DNA of 64,000 nt, from contig JAKEEU010000128.1 in assembly GCA_022616415.1 (NCBI GenBank), positions 1 through 64,000 of the forward strand, written 5' to 3'. Made by a program: the position numbers and the translations under genes. Positions within the stretch are counted from its first letter, which is position 1; every line of letters begins with the position of its first letter. Of the stretch, positions 42,208-49,825 are shown in pieces. The notes beneath the pieces are model-generated. The model was not told the origin of the DNA, did not search any database, and saw only the letters and a list, made by a program, of their open reading frames with translations. This stretch comes from Candidatus Zhuqueibacterota bacterium (lineage in GTDB: Bacteria > Zhuqueibacterota > Zhuqueibacteria > Zhuqueibacterales > Zhuqueibacteraceae).

Positions 42208-42265
42208 TGACCGGCCGGTTGTATGTAGCGATGTTTTGCAATATTATATGATCTCCGGCCGGTCA
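42208..42265. terminator. GC-rich inverted repeat after the DNRLRE-like gene
   Basis: TGACCGGCCGG (42208-42218) and CCGGCCGGTCA (42255-42265) are exact reverse complements, and the flanks GCAC/GTGC extend the stem. The 36-base loop and lack of T-tract make a classical intrinsic terminator unlikely. It could be a bidirectional structural element separating the surface-protein genes from the 42.5-57 kb cluster. Confidence 0.4.
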
Positions 42266-42376
42266 GCGTGCATTTCAACGATTCAATTCTCACCACTGCG
42301 ATTGCTAAAATAGCCATCGCGCTCGCCCGCCTTGTAATTTTAATAAATCTTTCTCATCTTTTTTTTGCAAATTCAT

Positions 42377-42404
42377 TTGATTTTGCGCAAAAACCGCTTA
42401 TATT
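42377..42404 (+). promoter_or_regulatory. probable promoter of the 42.5-57 kb cluster
   Basis: TTGATT (42377-42382), a 16-base spacer and TATATT (42399-42404). The leader of about 155 nt contains a small hairpin (TCTGGA / TCCAGA, 42408-42428) and ends in GGAGAA before ATG 42567. Confidence 0.5.
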
Positions 42405-42566
42405 TTGTCTGGAGATCTCAAGTCCAGATTTCACCGGTTGGCGACACTAATTTGAGTGGGTGTTCGTTCAAAAAACAAAACGTGAAAATTTTATTTTAAT
42501 AAAACTTTTTGCATTTGCTCTCGTAACATGTTGACCAGCGACACAATATTTGACGGAGAACGAAAA

Positions 42567-44303
42567 ATGAAACGTGCACTTTTTTGCCATACAGTCTTGG
42601 CGCTCTTCGTGATGGCGATTGCAACCAATCAGGCCATCGCGCAACGAGTCAAATACCTCGGCACGCCGAAATCGCTGAGCACGGTTCTCAGCGGCTCGCC
42701 CAAATCGGTGAGCAGCGCCGGCGCCACGAAACTTCCAGTCATCACCTGGGGCGGGGACATCGCGACGATCTATGCGAATGGCGGCAGCACAACCTCAAAA
42801 GGCAGCAGCTTCGATAATGAAGGTCTCGAGATTGAAATTTTTCGCGAAGACAATTTCGTGACCCAAGCGCAAAAATGTCTGGACGGCGAAACGCCGTATC
42901 TGCGCGGCACAATGGGCATGATCAATATGGCTGCTTCGGCTTTCGCAGCGAAAGGCGTCAATCTCGTACCGTTTTATCAACTAACGTGGTCGACCGGCGG
43001 CGACGCCATGGTTGTGCGCGGCAACATCAAACGCGTGCGCGATCTGCGTGGAAAGAAAATTACCTTGCAAGCTTATGGCCCCCATCTCGAATACCTCGGC
43101 AAAGTGTTAGCCGACGACGGCCTCACGTTTCGTGATGTCACGCTCGTGTGGCTGCCAGATCTCACTCTCCCTCCCTACGACACGAAAGGAATGGCAACCG
43201 ATCCGGCGAGTGCTATGCGCGCCGATCCCACGATTGATGCGGCGCTCGCCATCATTCCCGATGCATTGGCGCTCACTTCCGGCGGCAACGTCGGCACCGG
43301 CGCCGAAATGTCGGTGAAAGGCGCGAAAATTCTGCTCACGACGAAAACCGCTTCGCGCATTATTGCCGATGTATACGCCGTGCGCTCGGATTATCTCGAG
43401 CGCAACCGCAGCGAGGTCGAAAAGCTCACGCACGGTTTGTTGCGCGCGCAGGAAGCCTTGCAACTTTTGCAGCAGCAAAAATCGTCGCGCCAAGCTGAAA
43501 ATCTGCAACTGCTCGGCAAAGCCGCGGATATTCTTCTCGGCAGTCCGCAAGCCACCGCCGATGCCGAAGCGTTGCTCGGGGATTGCGAGTTTGTCGGCTA
43601 TCCCGGCAACGTCGCATTCTTTACCGGCCAGGGCACGCTGCGAAATTTCGAGCGACTCACAAGTGAAATTCAAAGCTCGCTCTTGAGTCTCGGACTGCTT
43701 TCTGCCAAAGCGCCACTCAATCAGGCCAATTGGGATTATGCCAAACTCTCTGCCGGCCTGAAAAATACCGCGGGTGTCACGCTTGCCAAACCCGCCTTCG
43801 ATCCAAAGAAAGTTGAAAAGAAACTCGCTGTTGAAACTGAAACGTGGGCGGAAGAAGGCACGCTCTTTCTCTCTGAAATCAATTTCGAGCCGAACCAGAA
43901 CGATTTTCCTGAGAGCAAATATGCCGTCGATTTCCAAAAAGCTTTGGAGTTGGCGCAGACGTATGCCGGCGCGCTCTTCGTGGTGGAAGGCCATTCCGAT
44001 CCGCTCGGCGTTTTGAAAGCGCGGCAGCAAAACGAGTCGCCGGCGGTGATCAATCAAATGATCCAAAGCGCCAAAAATCTCTCCTACGAGCGCGCACAAG
44101 CGGTGGTGAAAAGCTTTTTGGCTTATGCCAAAAGACGCAGCATTGCGCTCGATGAGTCGCGCTTCGTTCCGGCGGGATTGGGCATTAATAGTCCCAAATA
44201 TAATCCACCGAAAACCAAAGAAGAATGGAACGCCAACCGCCGCGTCGTTTTTCGGCTTAAACAAGTGGAAGCGGAATTGACGGAGTTTACGCCATTGCAG
44301 TAA
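42567..44303 (+). CDS. periplasmic substrate-binding protein fused to an OmpA peptidoglycan-binding domain (1)
   Basis: A 578-aa exported protein with signal peptide ending AIAQ. Residues about 45-330 resemble a type-2 (NMT1/SsuA/NitT-like) solute-binding protein: KLPVITWGGDIATIYANGG, YQLTWSTGGDAMVVRG, RVRDLRGKKITLQAYGPHLE and DAALAIIPDALALTSGG. From about residue 430 an OmpA-type domain follows: LFLSEINFEPNQNDFPES, LFVVEGHSDPLGVL, LSYERAQAVVKSFL, VPAGLGINSP and a terminal NRRVVFRLKQVE. The OmpA domain would anchor the sensor to peptidoglycan. Start has GGAGAA six bases upstream. First gene of the PspA-centred cluster; a second such fusion is at 47239. Ligand unknown. Confidence 0.88.
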   Translation: MKRALFCHTVLALFVMAIATNQAIAQRVKYLGTPKSLSTVLSGSPKSVSSAGATKLPVITWGGDIATIYANGGSTTSKGSSFDNEGLEIEIFREDNFVTQAQKCLDGETPYLRGTMGMINMAASAFAAKGVNLVPFYQLTWSTGGDAMVVRGNIKRVRDLRGKKITLQAYGPHLEYLGKVLADDGLTFRDVTLVWLPDLTLPPYDTKGMATDPASAMRADPTIDAALAIIPDALALTSGGNVGTGAEMSVKGAKILLTTKTASRIIADVYAVRSDYLERNRSEVEKLTHGLLRAQEALQLLQQQKSSRQAENLQLLGKAADILLGSPQATADAEALLGDCEFVGYPGNVAFFTGQGTLRNFERLTSEIQSSLLSLGLLSAKAPLNQANWDYAKLSAGLKNTAGVTLAKPAFDPKKVEKKLAVETETWAEEGTLFLSEINFEPNQNDFPESKYAVDFQKALELAQTYAGALFVVEGHSDPLGVLKARQQNESPAVINQMIQSAKNLSYERAQAVVKSFLAYAKRRSIALDESRFVPAGLGINSPKYNPPKTKEEWNANRRVVFRLKQVEAELTEFTPLQ

Positions 44304-44318
44304 CAACTTCCCAACCAA

Positions 44319-44390
44319 TGTCATTCTGGAAGAATCTTGTTTGATACCAGCACAGGGCTTGACACAAAAAAGATCCTTTCAGGATGACAT
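44319..44390. repeat. dispersed ~75-bp imperfect palindrome, copy 3
   Basis: Starts TGTCATTCTGGAAGAATCTT and ends AAGATCCTTTCAGGATGACA. Same family as 363-438 and 7779-7850. It fills the spacer between the SBP-OmpA gene and the vWA lipoprotein gene. Confidence 0.75.
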
Positions 44391-44415
44391 GCTACTGGAA
44401 CTCATAAATGTCATC

Positions 44416-45210
44416 ATGAAAAAATTTTACTATTTTGTTGTTTGCTTGATTGTACTTTCACAGTGCATTGGCTGTCAAAAGCGAGAAAAGCAACAAACGA
44501 CCGCAACGAATCAACCAACCGTAGAGACCTCGCAACAGGCCGAGCCAACCTCGGACTTCGCAACTTCGGACATCGGACAAATTTCTTTAGCCCGCAACTT
44601 CTATTTCATCTTCGACGGCAGCGGCAGTATGCGCGATGCGTTGAGCAGCGATTGCGGCGGCGATCAAACATTTAAACGCAAGCTCGAGGGCGCCAAATGG
44701 GCGGTGGCGGAGTTTTTGAAAAAAGTGCCGGAAGATGTCAATCTCGGACTCTATGTTTTTGACGAGAACCATCGCAACCGCTCCGAGCGAGAAGTTGTGC
44801 CGTTGGGAACGAATAACATGGCCGCTTTCCTGCAAGCGATTAACGCCATCGAAGCCGGCGGCGGCACGCCATTGGCGGAAGCCATCCGCTTCGGCGCCGA
44901 AGTTTTGGCCCGGCAACGCGAGCAACAACTCGGCTACGGCGAGTTCCGGCTCATCGTCGTGACCGACGGCCTCGCCGATGACATCCCCCAAGCTGCCGAA
45001 TTTGCCACTGAGAATGCGATTCCGATTTACGCCATCGGCTTGTGCATTAAGGAAGATCACCCGCTGCGACAGTATGCCGTGTCGTATCGCGCTGCCGATA
45101 ATTTTGAAGATTTGGCCAAAGCCCTCGAAGCGACGGTGGTGGAGACGGAGTTTTATGATGCGAAGACGTTTGAGGCGCTTACTGGACATATGACAGAGTC
45201 GAAACAGTGA
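44416..45210 (+). CDS. vWA-domain lipoprotein
   Basis: A 264-aa lipoprotein: ATG 44416 gives MKKFYYFVVCLIVLSQCIGC with a plausible lipobox (IGC). After a Gln/Thr-rich linker the von Willebrand factor A domain runs from about residue 60 to 230. The MIDAS metal site is complete: FDGSGSM, the threonine in AGGGTPLAEAI, and VVTDGLADD. It probably binds a protein partner through a metal ion on the periplasmic face. The 3' end of this gene is duplicated at 46257-46409. Second gene of the PspA-centred cluster, and almost certainly its periplasmic interaction module. Confidence 0.9.
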   Translation: MKKFYYFVVCLIVLSQCIGCQKREKQQTTATNQPTVETSQQAEPTSDFATSDIGQISLARNFYFIFDGSGSMRDALSSDCGGDQTFKRKLEGAKWAVAEFLKKVPEDVNLGLYVFDENHRNRSEREVVPLGTNNMAAFLQAINAIEAGGGTPLAEAIRFGAEVLARQREQQLGYGEFRLIVVTDGLADDIPQAAEFATENAIPIYAIGLCIKEDHPLRQYAVSYRAADNFEDLAKALEATVVETEFYDAKTFEALTGHMTESKQ

Positions 45211-45227
45211 TTGAATCGGAGGGCATG

Positions 45228-45650
45228 ATGGGAATATTTGAATGGTTCGGAGAGAGTTATAATCCCGGTCCGGCAGGGTCGGTTGAATTTGGCAATCGCA
45301 AACGCCCCAAGCGTCCGCGTTATCAGGTGATGGCACGCTTTACGATTGCTCTTGTCTTGCTCGGGCCGGCGTGCTATTTGATATTTTCTAACGTCGATAA
45401 CGCAAACGCGAAAGCCATTGCTATTGTTTTGGGTATTGCTTATCTTGCTCTTGGCTATTTCGTGCATCCCGCGCCGGACACGAGCAATCTCGGTTGGTTT
45501 GGCGGTTTGATTGATCACCCTTTTCGATATTCAGATGACGTCAACCGTTTTTTGATCGTGCTCGAATTTTTTCTGCTTCCGGCTCGCTTCGTGGCCGAGT
45601 CGATTGTTGATTTCATCATTCTGGTGCGGAACAATGAGGTAAGAGATTAA
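45228..45650 (+). CDS. small polytopic membrane protein of the PspA-centred cluster
   Basis: A 140-aa protein from ATG 45228 (GGAGG five bases upstream). Two clear transmembrane helices (FTIALVLLGPACYLIF; AIAIVLGIAYLALGYFV) are followed by a third hydrophobic segment (FLIVLEFFLLPARFVAESIV). The soluble loop between helices 2 and 3 reads NLGWFGGLIDHPFRYSDDVN. I recognise no named domain. Its GTG-preceded frame overlaps the vWA stop, so translation is probably coupled. Confidence 0.7.
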   Translation: MGIFEWFGESYNPGPAGSVEFGNRKRPKRPRYQVMARFTIALVLLGPACYLIFSNVDNANAKAIAIVLGIAYLALGYFVHPAPDTSNLGWFGGLIDHPFRYSDDVNRFLIVLEFFLLPARFVAESIVDFIILVRNNEVRD

Positions 45651-45656
45651 GGACAA

Positions 45657-46256
45657 ATGGGAAGTGAAACATCAAATATGGACATCGAAGAAAAAGTTAA
45701 AAACTGGTTTATACCGCTTTCCCATGGCGACAAAACGTTGGGACAGGCGTACCAGGAACTTCAATCATTTGGCCTGAAGCAAAGTGAGATCCCTTACATT
45801 ATCCAACTTGTTGAGAACCCCAAATTCGATCTCCCCGGATTTGACCTCTTTCACGGCGCCGTCAATCTGCAAACGCATGACTATATTCATATCATTCTCG
45901 GGCGAGGTCTGTTGCCCAAAGACGAGGCCTTTGTGATCGGATTTACGATGGGCAGTACCGACCGCGTGACCACCAGCGAAGAACGTCTGTATGCCTTTTT
46001 TGCGAAATATCTATATCCAAGAGAATACCGCTTTACCGATGAAGATGTTCGTGTGTTTAAAGATGCCTTGCGACTCGGCTTTATTTCGGATTGTAAGCCC
46101 CTCTCTCAAATTGACTATTCCCCACACTTGCATCGGCCATTGCGTGAAATTCGTAAAGCCTTGGGCATAGAAGAAGATCTGCTGAGGGCTTATTACGCGA
46201 TAGAAAAGCGGCGATACCCCAATTCACCTGAAAGTCAGAGATTGCTTGAATCGTAG
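45657..46256 (+). CDS. Coq4-like metal-site protein
   Basis: A 199-aa helical protein. The central segment LQTHDYIHIILGRGLLPKDE contains HDxxH followed by eleven residues and Glu, exactly the metal-ligand spacing described for the ubiquinone-biosynthesis protein Coq4. The surrounding FDLFHGAVN and GFTMGSTDRVTTSEERLYAF are also helix-like and compatible with a Coq4-type fold. It begins seven bases after the membrane protein gene, with AAGGA upstream. No quinone-biosynthesis genes are near, so a role in lipid or quinone binding is a hypothesis only. The stop at 46254-46256 abuts the duplicated vWA fragment. Confidence 0.55.
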   Translation: MGSETSNMDIEEKVKNWFIPLSHGDKTLGQAYQELQSFGLKQSEIPYIIQLVENPKFDLPGFDLFHGAVNLQTHDYIHIILGRGLLPKDEAFVIGFTMGSTDRVTTSEERLYAFFAKYLYPREYRFTDEDVRVFKDALRLGFISDCKPLSQIDYSPHLHRPLREIRKALGIEEDLLRAYYAIEKRRYPNSPESQRLLES

Positions 46257-46409
46257 TATGCCATCGGCTTATGCATCAAAGAAGATTATCCGCTGCGGCA
46301 ATATGCCGTCTCCTATCGCGCCGCCGATAATTTTCAAGACTTGGCCAAAGCGCTGGAAGCGACGGTGGCGGAGACGGAGTTTTATGATGCGAGAACGTTT
46401 GAGGCATTA
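46257..46409 (+). pseudogene. duplicated 3' fragment of the vWA lipoprotein gene
   Basis: This stretch encodes YAIGLCIKEDYPLRQYAVSY and RAADNFQDLAKALEATVAET, nearly identical to the C-terminal part of the vWA protein (45028-45180). It begins immediately after, and in frame with, the stop codon of the Coq4-like gene and has no start of its own. A partial tandem duplication of the vWA gene, with the two genes 45228-46256 lying between the copies. A short membrane-helix-like reading (LLLSTIFLAYGAFAIIYYAR) follows in another frame at 46440-46500 and may be a second remnant. Confidence 0.8.
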
Positions 46410-46613
46410 TGTCTCATCAGCTCCACAGTTGTATCGGTTTGGTCTTCTCTTAAGCACAATATTTTTGGCTTACGGTGCTTTTGCAATAATCTATTATGCG
46501 CGAGAGCAGATCGCAAAGTATAAGTTTATTTGCATGAGCACCTGAATTGCTGTAAATTTGAGGAAGGCTGTTTTGCTGAATCGAGCTATGTGCAATTGTA
46601 TTTTATGGAGTGA

Positions 46614-47168
46614 ATGCCAATGACTCGCAAAAAGAAAGAACCGCAAAATCAAACGTCATCACGATATCCTATGGCAGCGGACAAAGTCCGTGAGAAGCCA
46701 CACAAGATTTCCGAGGTACAGGCTGAGTATGGCATCATCGTACAAACAGGTAAATCGGATAATCCCAAAATCTTGAAGACTTATTCAAGCCGTTTGGCAG
46801 AGCAAAAACGAAAGCTGGTGGCTAAATCCGCGAAGCTAAGCATCGCCTCACCCCGATATATTGCCGGCGTCGAAATGCCCGATACCGTTTGGCAATTTGC
46901 CAGAAAAAATGCGCTTTTCCCGCATTTGGAAACGGCACTACGCTTGGTGCATGAGTGTTTCCCAGAGGTCAAAAGCATCAAACTCGCTTATGAATTTGAT
47001 TGGGAAATTAAAAACGAAAGCTGGATCGCAATCAACATCCAAGTTCCCGGAGAAGTTGACAACGTCCTGAAGCAGTATTTATTCTTTAATCGTCAAATCC
47101 CGCAACAAATTCTACCTGATAAAAGCGATAAAATTCTGCTCGGCATCGGCGGGCTTGGCAACCCATGA
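46614..47168 (+). CDS. hypothetical protein of the PspA-centred cluster
   Basis: A 184-aa soluble protein with a basic, disordered N-terminus (MTRKKKEPQNQTSSR), then VQAEYGIIVQTGKSDNPKIL and a C-terminal alpha/beta region (WQFARKNALFPHLETALRLV; WIAINIQVPGEVDNVLKQYL). Start ATG 46614 follows GGAG; ATG 46620 is equally possible. No recognised domain. It sits between the vWA duplication and the second SBP-OmpA gene and could be an insertion, since its flanks look rearranged. Confidence 0.6.
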   Translation: MPMTRKKKEPQNQTSSRYPMAADKVREKPHKISEVQAEYGIIVQTGKSDNPKILKTYSSRLAEQKRKLVAKSAKLSIASPRYIAGVEMPDTVWQFARKNALFPHLETALRLVHECFPEVKSIKLAYEFDWEIKNESWIAINIQVPGEVDNVLKQYLFFNRQIPQQILPDKSDKILLGIGGLGNP

Positions 47169-47238
47169 GCGCATTGAAGCTAAATTAGAAAACCAGTTTT
47201 TTTAAAAGCAACAAGCGACCAGTAACAAGCAACCAGTC

Positions 47239-48807
47239 ATGCCCATCAAACGCTCAACCATCGGCGTCTTTCTGCTGCTCGTCTTAGGGGCTTTGGCCAT
47301 CGGGGTGTGGAAATTTCTCGCACCCCGTTTTTTTGCCAAAGGCCAAGTGGCCACCTCGGATGCGGCGAAGATTCAAGGCAAAATTGCGGGCGCCGGTGAC
47401 AATTATATTGGCTACGAATTCATCCGCTCCAGCGAGATGAAGCGCGCGCTCAGCCAACAAGGCTTCTTGTTGGATTGGCAGGAAGACAATGGTGATTATC
47501 GAAAACGTCTTACTGAATTCGCCCAGGGCAATTACGATTTCATCGTTCTGCCGATCAACTCGTATTTGACTCACGGCGCGGCGCACAAATTCCCCGGTGT
47601 TATCACCACAGTTATCAGCGAGTCCAAAGGCGCAGATGCGATTGTCGGCTACGCGGATCGGGTGACTGCCACGAATGGTCACGAGGTTAAAATCAATGCG
47701 CTGAACAACGCCAATCTTCGCATCGCGTTCACGCCGGATTCGCCCAGCTCGTTTCTCTTGAGCATTCCGGTGGTGCACTTCGGCCTCGACCAGCTTCGTT
47801 TTGCTGGCCCGTGGCGCGTTGAAGCGCAAGGCTCGAAAGATGCGCTGGAAAAACTCCAAAAAAAGCTCGTGGACGTGGCGATTCTCTGGGAGCCGGATGT
47901 GTCGCGCGCGCTCGAGATCAACGGCGTCAAGGTCATTTTCAGCTCGGAACAAGTGCGCGGCTTGATTATCGACGTCATCGTGTTCAGCCGCGAGGCGATT
48001 CGCAAGCGTCCGGAACTGGTGAAGATGTTTCATCGCGACTATTTCCGCGCCATCCAAATTTACACCAATGACCGGCCACGCATGACCAAAGAGTTTGCGA
48101 AATCTGCCGACCTCAGCGAAAAAGCCATTGAGAACATTCTCAACAAAATTGATTATGCCGATCTCGCGGAGAACGCGCTGCAATGGTTCAATCTCAGGAG
48201 CAGTGGCGTCGTCGGTGACGAACAGATTATCAACTCCATTCGCTCGATCACGGACATTATGATCCGCAATGGCGAGCTGAATACCGATCCGCTGGAAAAC
48301 AATCCTTTTCTCATCACCAACCGCGATTTCGTGGCGGAGCTGTATCAAAGCGGCGGCCTCGCCAGCTTGGGCGCGCCACCTACCGCGCCGAAAGATTTTG
48401 CCCCGCTTTCTGAGGGAGAATGGAAAGCGCTGCGCGAAATCGGCACGATGGCGATTCGCCCGATCACGTTTCAACAAAGTGCGGGCATCTTGGCTCTCGC
48501 CGGCAAGCTGGAGGTCGATGCCGCCGCACAGGCGCTCATCAATAACTATCCACAATATCGCGTTCTCATCAAAGGCCACACCTCGCGCGGCAACGTTGCC
48601 GAAGCCGATCTCAAGCTGTCACAGGATCGCGCCGAGGCGGTAAAAAAATATCTCGAGGTGGTGCATGGCATCGATCCCGACCGTCTGCGCGCCGTCGGGT
48701 TGGGTTCAGCGGAACCCCTCCCCCGCTTGCCTAATGAATCCGAACGCGCGTATCAGTATCGCCTGCCGAGAGTCGAGTTCGTGTTGGTCGAGGAAAATGC
48801 GATTTGA
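47239..48807 (+). CDS. membrane-anchored substrate-binding protein fused to an OmpA domain (2)
   Basis: A 522-aa protein with an N-terminal anchor (STIGVFLLLVLGALAIGVWK). The following about 320 residues have a type-2 solute-binding pattern: YEFIRSSEMKRALSQQGFLL, GNYDFIVLPINSYLTHG, RIAFTPDSPSSFLLSIPVVH, KLVDVAILWEPDVSRALEIN and LIIDVIVFSREAIRKRPELV. The C-terminal about 110 residues are OmpA-like: RPITFQQSAGILALAGKLEV, YRVLIKGHTSRGN, LSQDRAEAVKKYLEVVHGID and AVGLGSAEPL. Paralogous in architecture to the gene at 42567 but anchored in the inner membrane, so the pair could bridge inner membrane and cell wall. Ligand unknown. Confidence 0.88.
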   Translation: MPIKRSTIGVFLLLVLGALAIGVWKFLAPRFFAKGQVATSDAAKIQGKIAGAGDNYIGYEFIRSSEMKRALSQQGFLLDWQEDNGDYRKRLTEFAQGNYDFIVLPINSYLTHGAAHKFPGVITTVISESKGADAIVGYADRVTATNGHEVKINALNNANLRIAFTPDSPSSFLLSIPVVHFGLDQLRFAGPWRVEAQGSKDALEKLQKKLVDVAILWEPDVSRALEINGVKVIFSSEQVRGLIIDVIVFSREAIRKRPELVKMFHRDYFRAIQIYTNDRPRMTKEFAKSADLSEKAIENILNKIDYADLAENALQWFNLRSSGVVGDEQIINSIRSITDIMIRNGELNTDPLENNPFLITNRDFVAELYQSGGLASLGAPPTAPKDFAPLSEGEWKALREIGTMAIRPITFQQSAGILALAGKLEVDAAAQALINNYPQYRVLIKGHTSRGNVAEADLKLSQDRAEAVKKYLEVVHGIDPDRLRAVGLGSAEPLPRLPNESERAYQYRLPRVEFVLVEENAI

Positions 48808-48811
48808 AAAT

Positions 48812-48865
48812 TCGTGAAACGTGAAGCGTAAGGCGTAAAACGTAAAGCGTAAAACGTAATAAAGC
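48812..48865. repeat. CGTAAAACGTAA-type word repeats (spacer)
   Basis: Short tandem-like words CGTGAAACGTGAAGCGTAAG and GCGTAAAACGTAAAGCGTAA fill the gap before the next gene. The same words recur at 53036-53165, 55022-55047 and 55384-55470. Confidence 0.6.
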
Positions 48866-48870
48866 CGAAT

Positions 48871-49800
48871 TTGAGAAATTCAGCCGCCGTGAATTCTGAA
48901 AGTCCGACAAAGCCGCCGGCATTCGATTCGACGCCCGGTGCCATTGAAAAATACATTTTGAGCGAAACCCTGCAAAATCCGCTGACGACATTTTCTGCGG
49001 CGGTCGCGATTTTGTCCGGTCTGTACATGCTGGCCTTTGGCGCCAACAACGCCTCTCTCCTGCTCGCGCTCGGCGCCGGTGTTCTTAGTGTTGGGACGTT
49101 CATCTTCAACTATTTTATCCGCGGCGAGCGCTTGGCGCAGGATTATGTGCGTAAGCAGTTGGAGCAGCGGCGCGCCAATCGTGAAAACGAGATCGTCATC
49201 ATACACGACGAATTTCGCCGGTTGAATGATAAAGAAGGCGAGCAAGCGGCGCTGGAATTGCATCAAGCGTATCAAAAATTCAAAAGCTTTTTGCAAGCTC
49301 GCGAGGCACGAGGCACTGCGATGATGAAATCGATGCGCCTGCAAATTCTTGCCGAGGATACATATTTTCAAGGCGTCGAGGTGCTGCGTACTGCCGCGGG
49401 GATTACGCGCGCGCTGCAGGAGATCAATGTCGAGAAACTGCAACGTGAAGTGCAGGATTGGCAAAAGCTGCGGGATGCCGAATCCGTCGATCATCGTGAG
49501 TTGAGCGCGCTGGAGCGTCGTATCGAGTTGAATCAACAGCGGATCAATTCTTATCGTCAACGGCAAAGCGCATTGGCAGAATTATTTGCTGAAGCGGAGG
49601 CTTGCGAAGCGAGCCTTGAAGAAGCGTACATGCAATTTGCCGGCGCCGAATCCGCTGTGGCTTTGCCAAAATCCAATGTCGATAATGCCATCACGCGCCT
49701 GGAAACGGCGGTGGCGGCGGCGCGGCGAGTTGAAACCAGGATCAAAAATATGAGTGCGGCAGATGAGATTTATCTGGCCGCTAGCGAGAAGGCCAATTAG
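48871..49800 (+). CDS. membrane-anchored coiled-coil protein of the PspA-centred cluster
   Basis: A 309-aa protein. Two adjacent transmembrane helices lie at about residues 40-85 (TTFSAAVAILSGLYMLAFGA; LLLALGAGVLSVGTFIFNYF). A cytoplasmic alpha-helical coiled coil follows to the end (YVRKQLEQRRANRENEIVII; LQREVQDWQKLRDAESVDHR; LERRIELNQQRINSYRQRQS). The start codon is uncertain: TTG 48871 or GTG 48889, with no clear ribosome-binding site. Likely a membrane receptor for the PspA-like protein, by analogy with PspB/PspC or other partners; this is inference. Confidence 0.75.
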   Translation: MRNSAAVNSESPTKPPAFDSTPGAIEKYILSETLQNPLTTFSAAVAILSGLYMLAFGANNASLLLALGAGVLSVGTFIFNYFIRGERLAQDYVRKQLEQRRANRENEIVIIHDEFRRLNDKEGEQAALELHQAYQKFKSFLQAREARGTAMMKSMRLQILAEDTYFQGVEVLRTAAGITRALQEINVEKLQREVQDWQKLRDAESVDHRELSALERRIELNQQRINSYRQRQSALAELFAEAEACEASLEEAYMQFAGAESAVALPKSNVDNAITRLETAVAAARRVETRIKNMSAADEIYLAASEKAN

Positions 49801-49825
49801 ATCCCAATATGTCAATAGGTGCTTT

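Noticed and set aside
43107-44324. 405-codon open frame on the minus strand
   Set aside because: It is the antisense shadow of the SBP-OmpA gene, has no ribosome-binding site and no domain; the plus-strand protein has a signal peptide and OmpA motifs.
47284-48579. 431-codon open frame on the minus strand
   Set aside because: Antisense to the second SBP-OmpA gene, Arg/His-rich low-likelihood translation without a recognisable domain.
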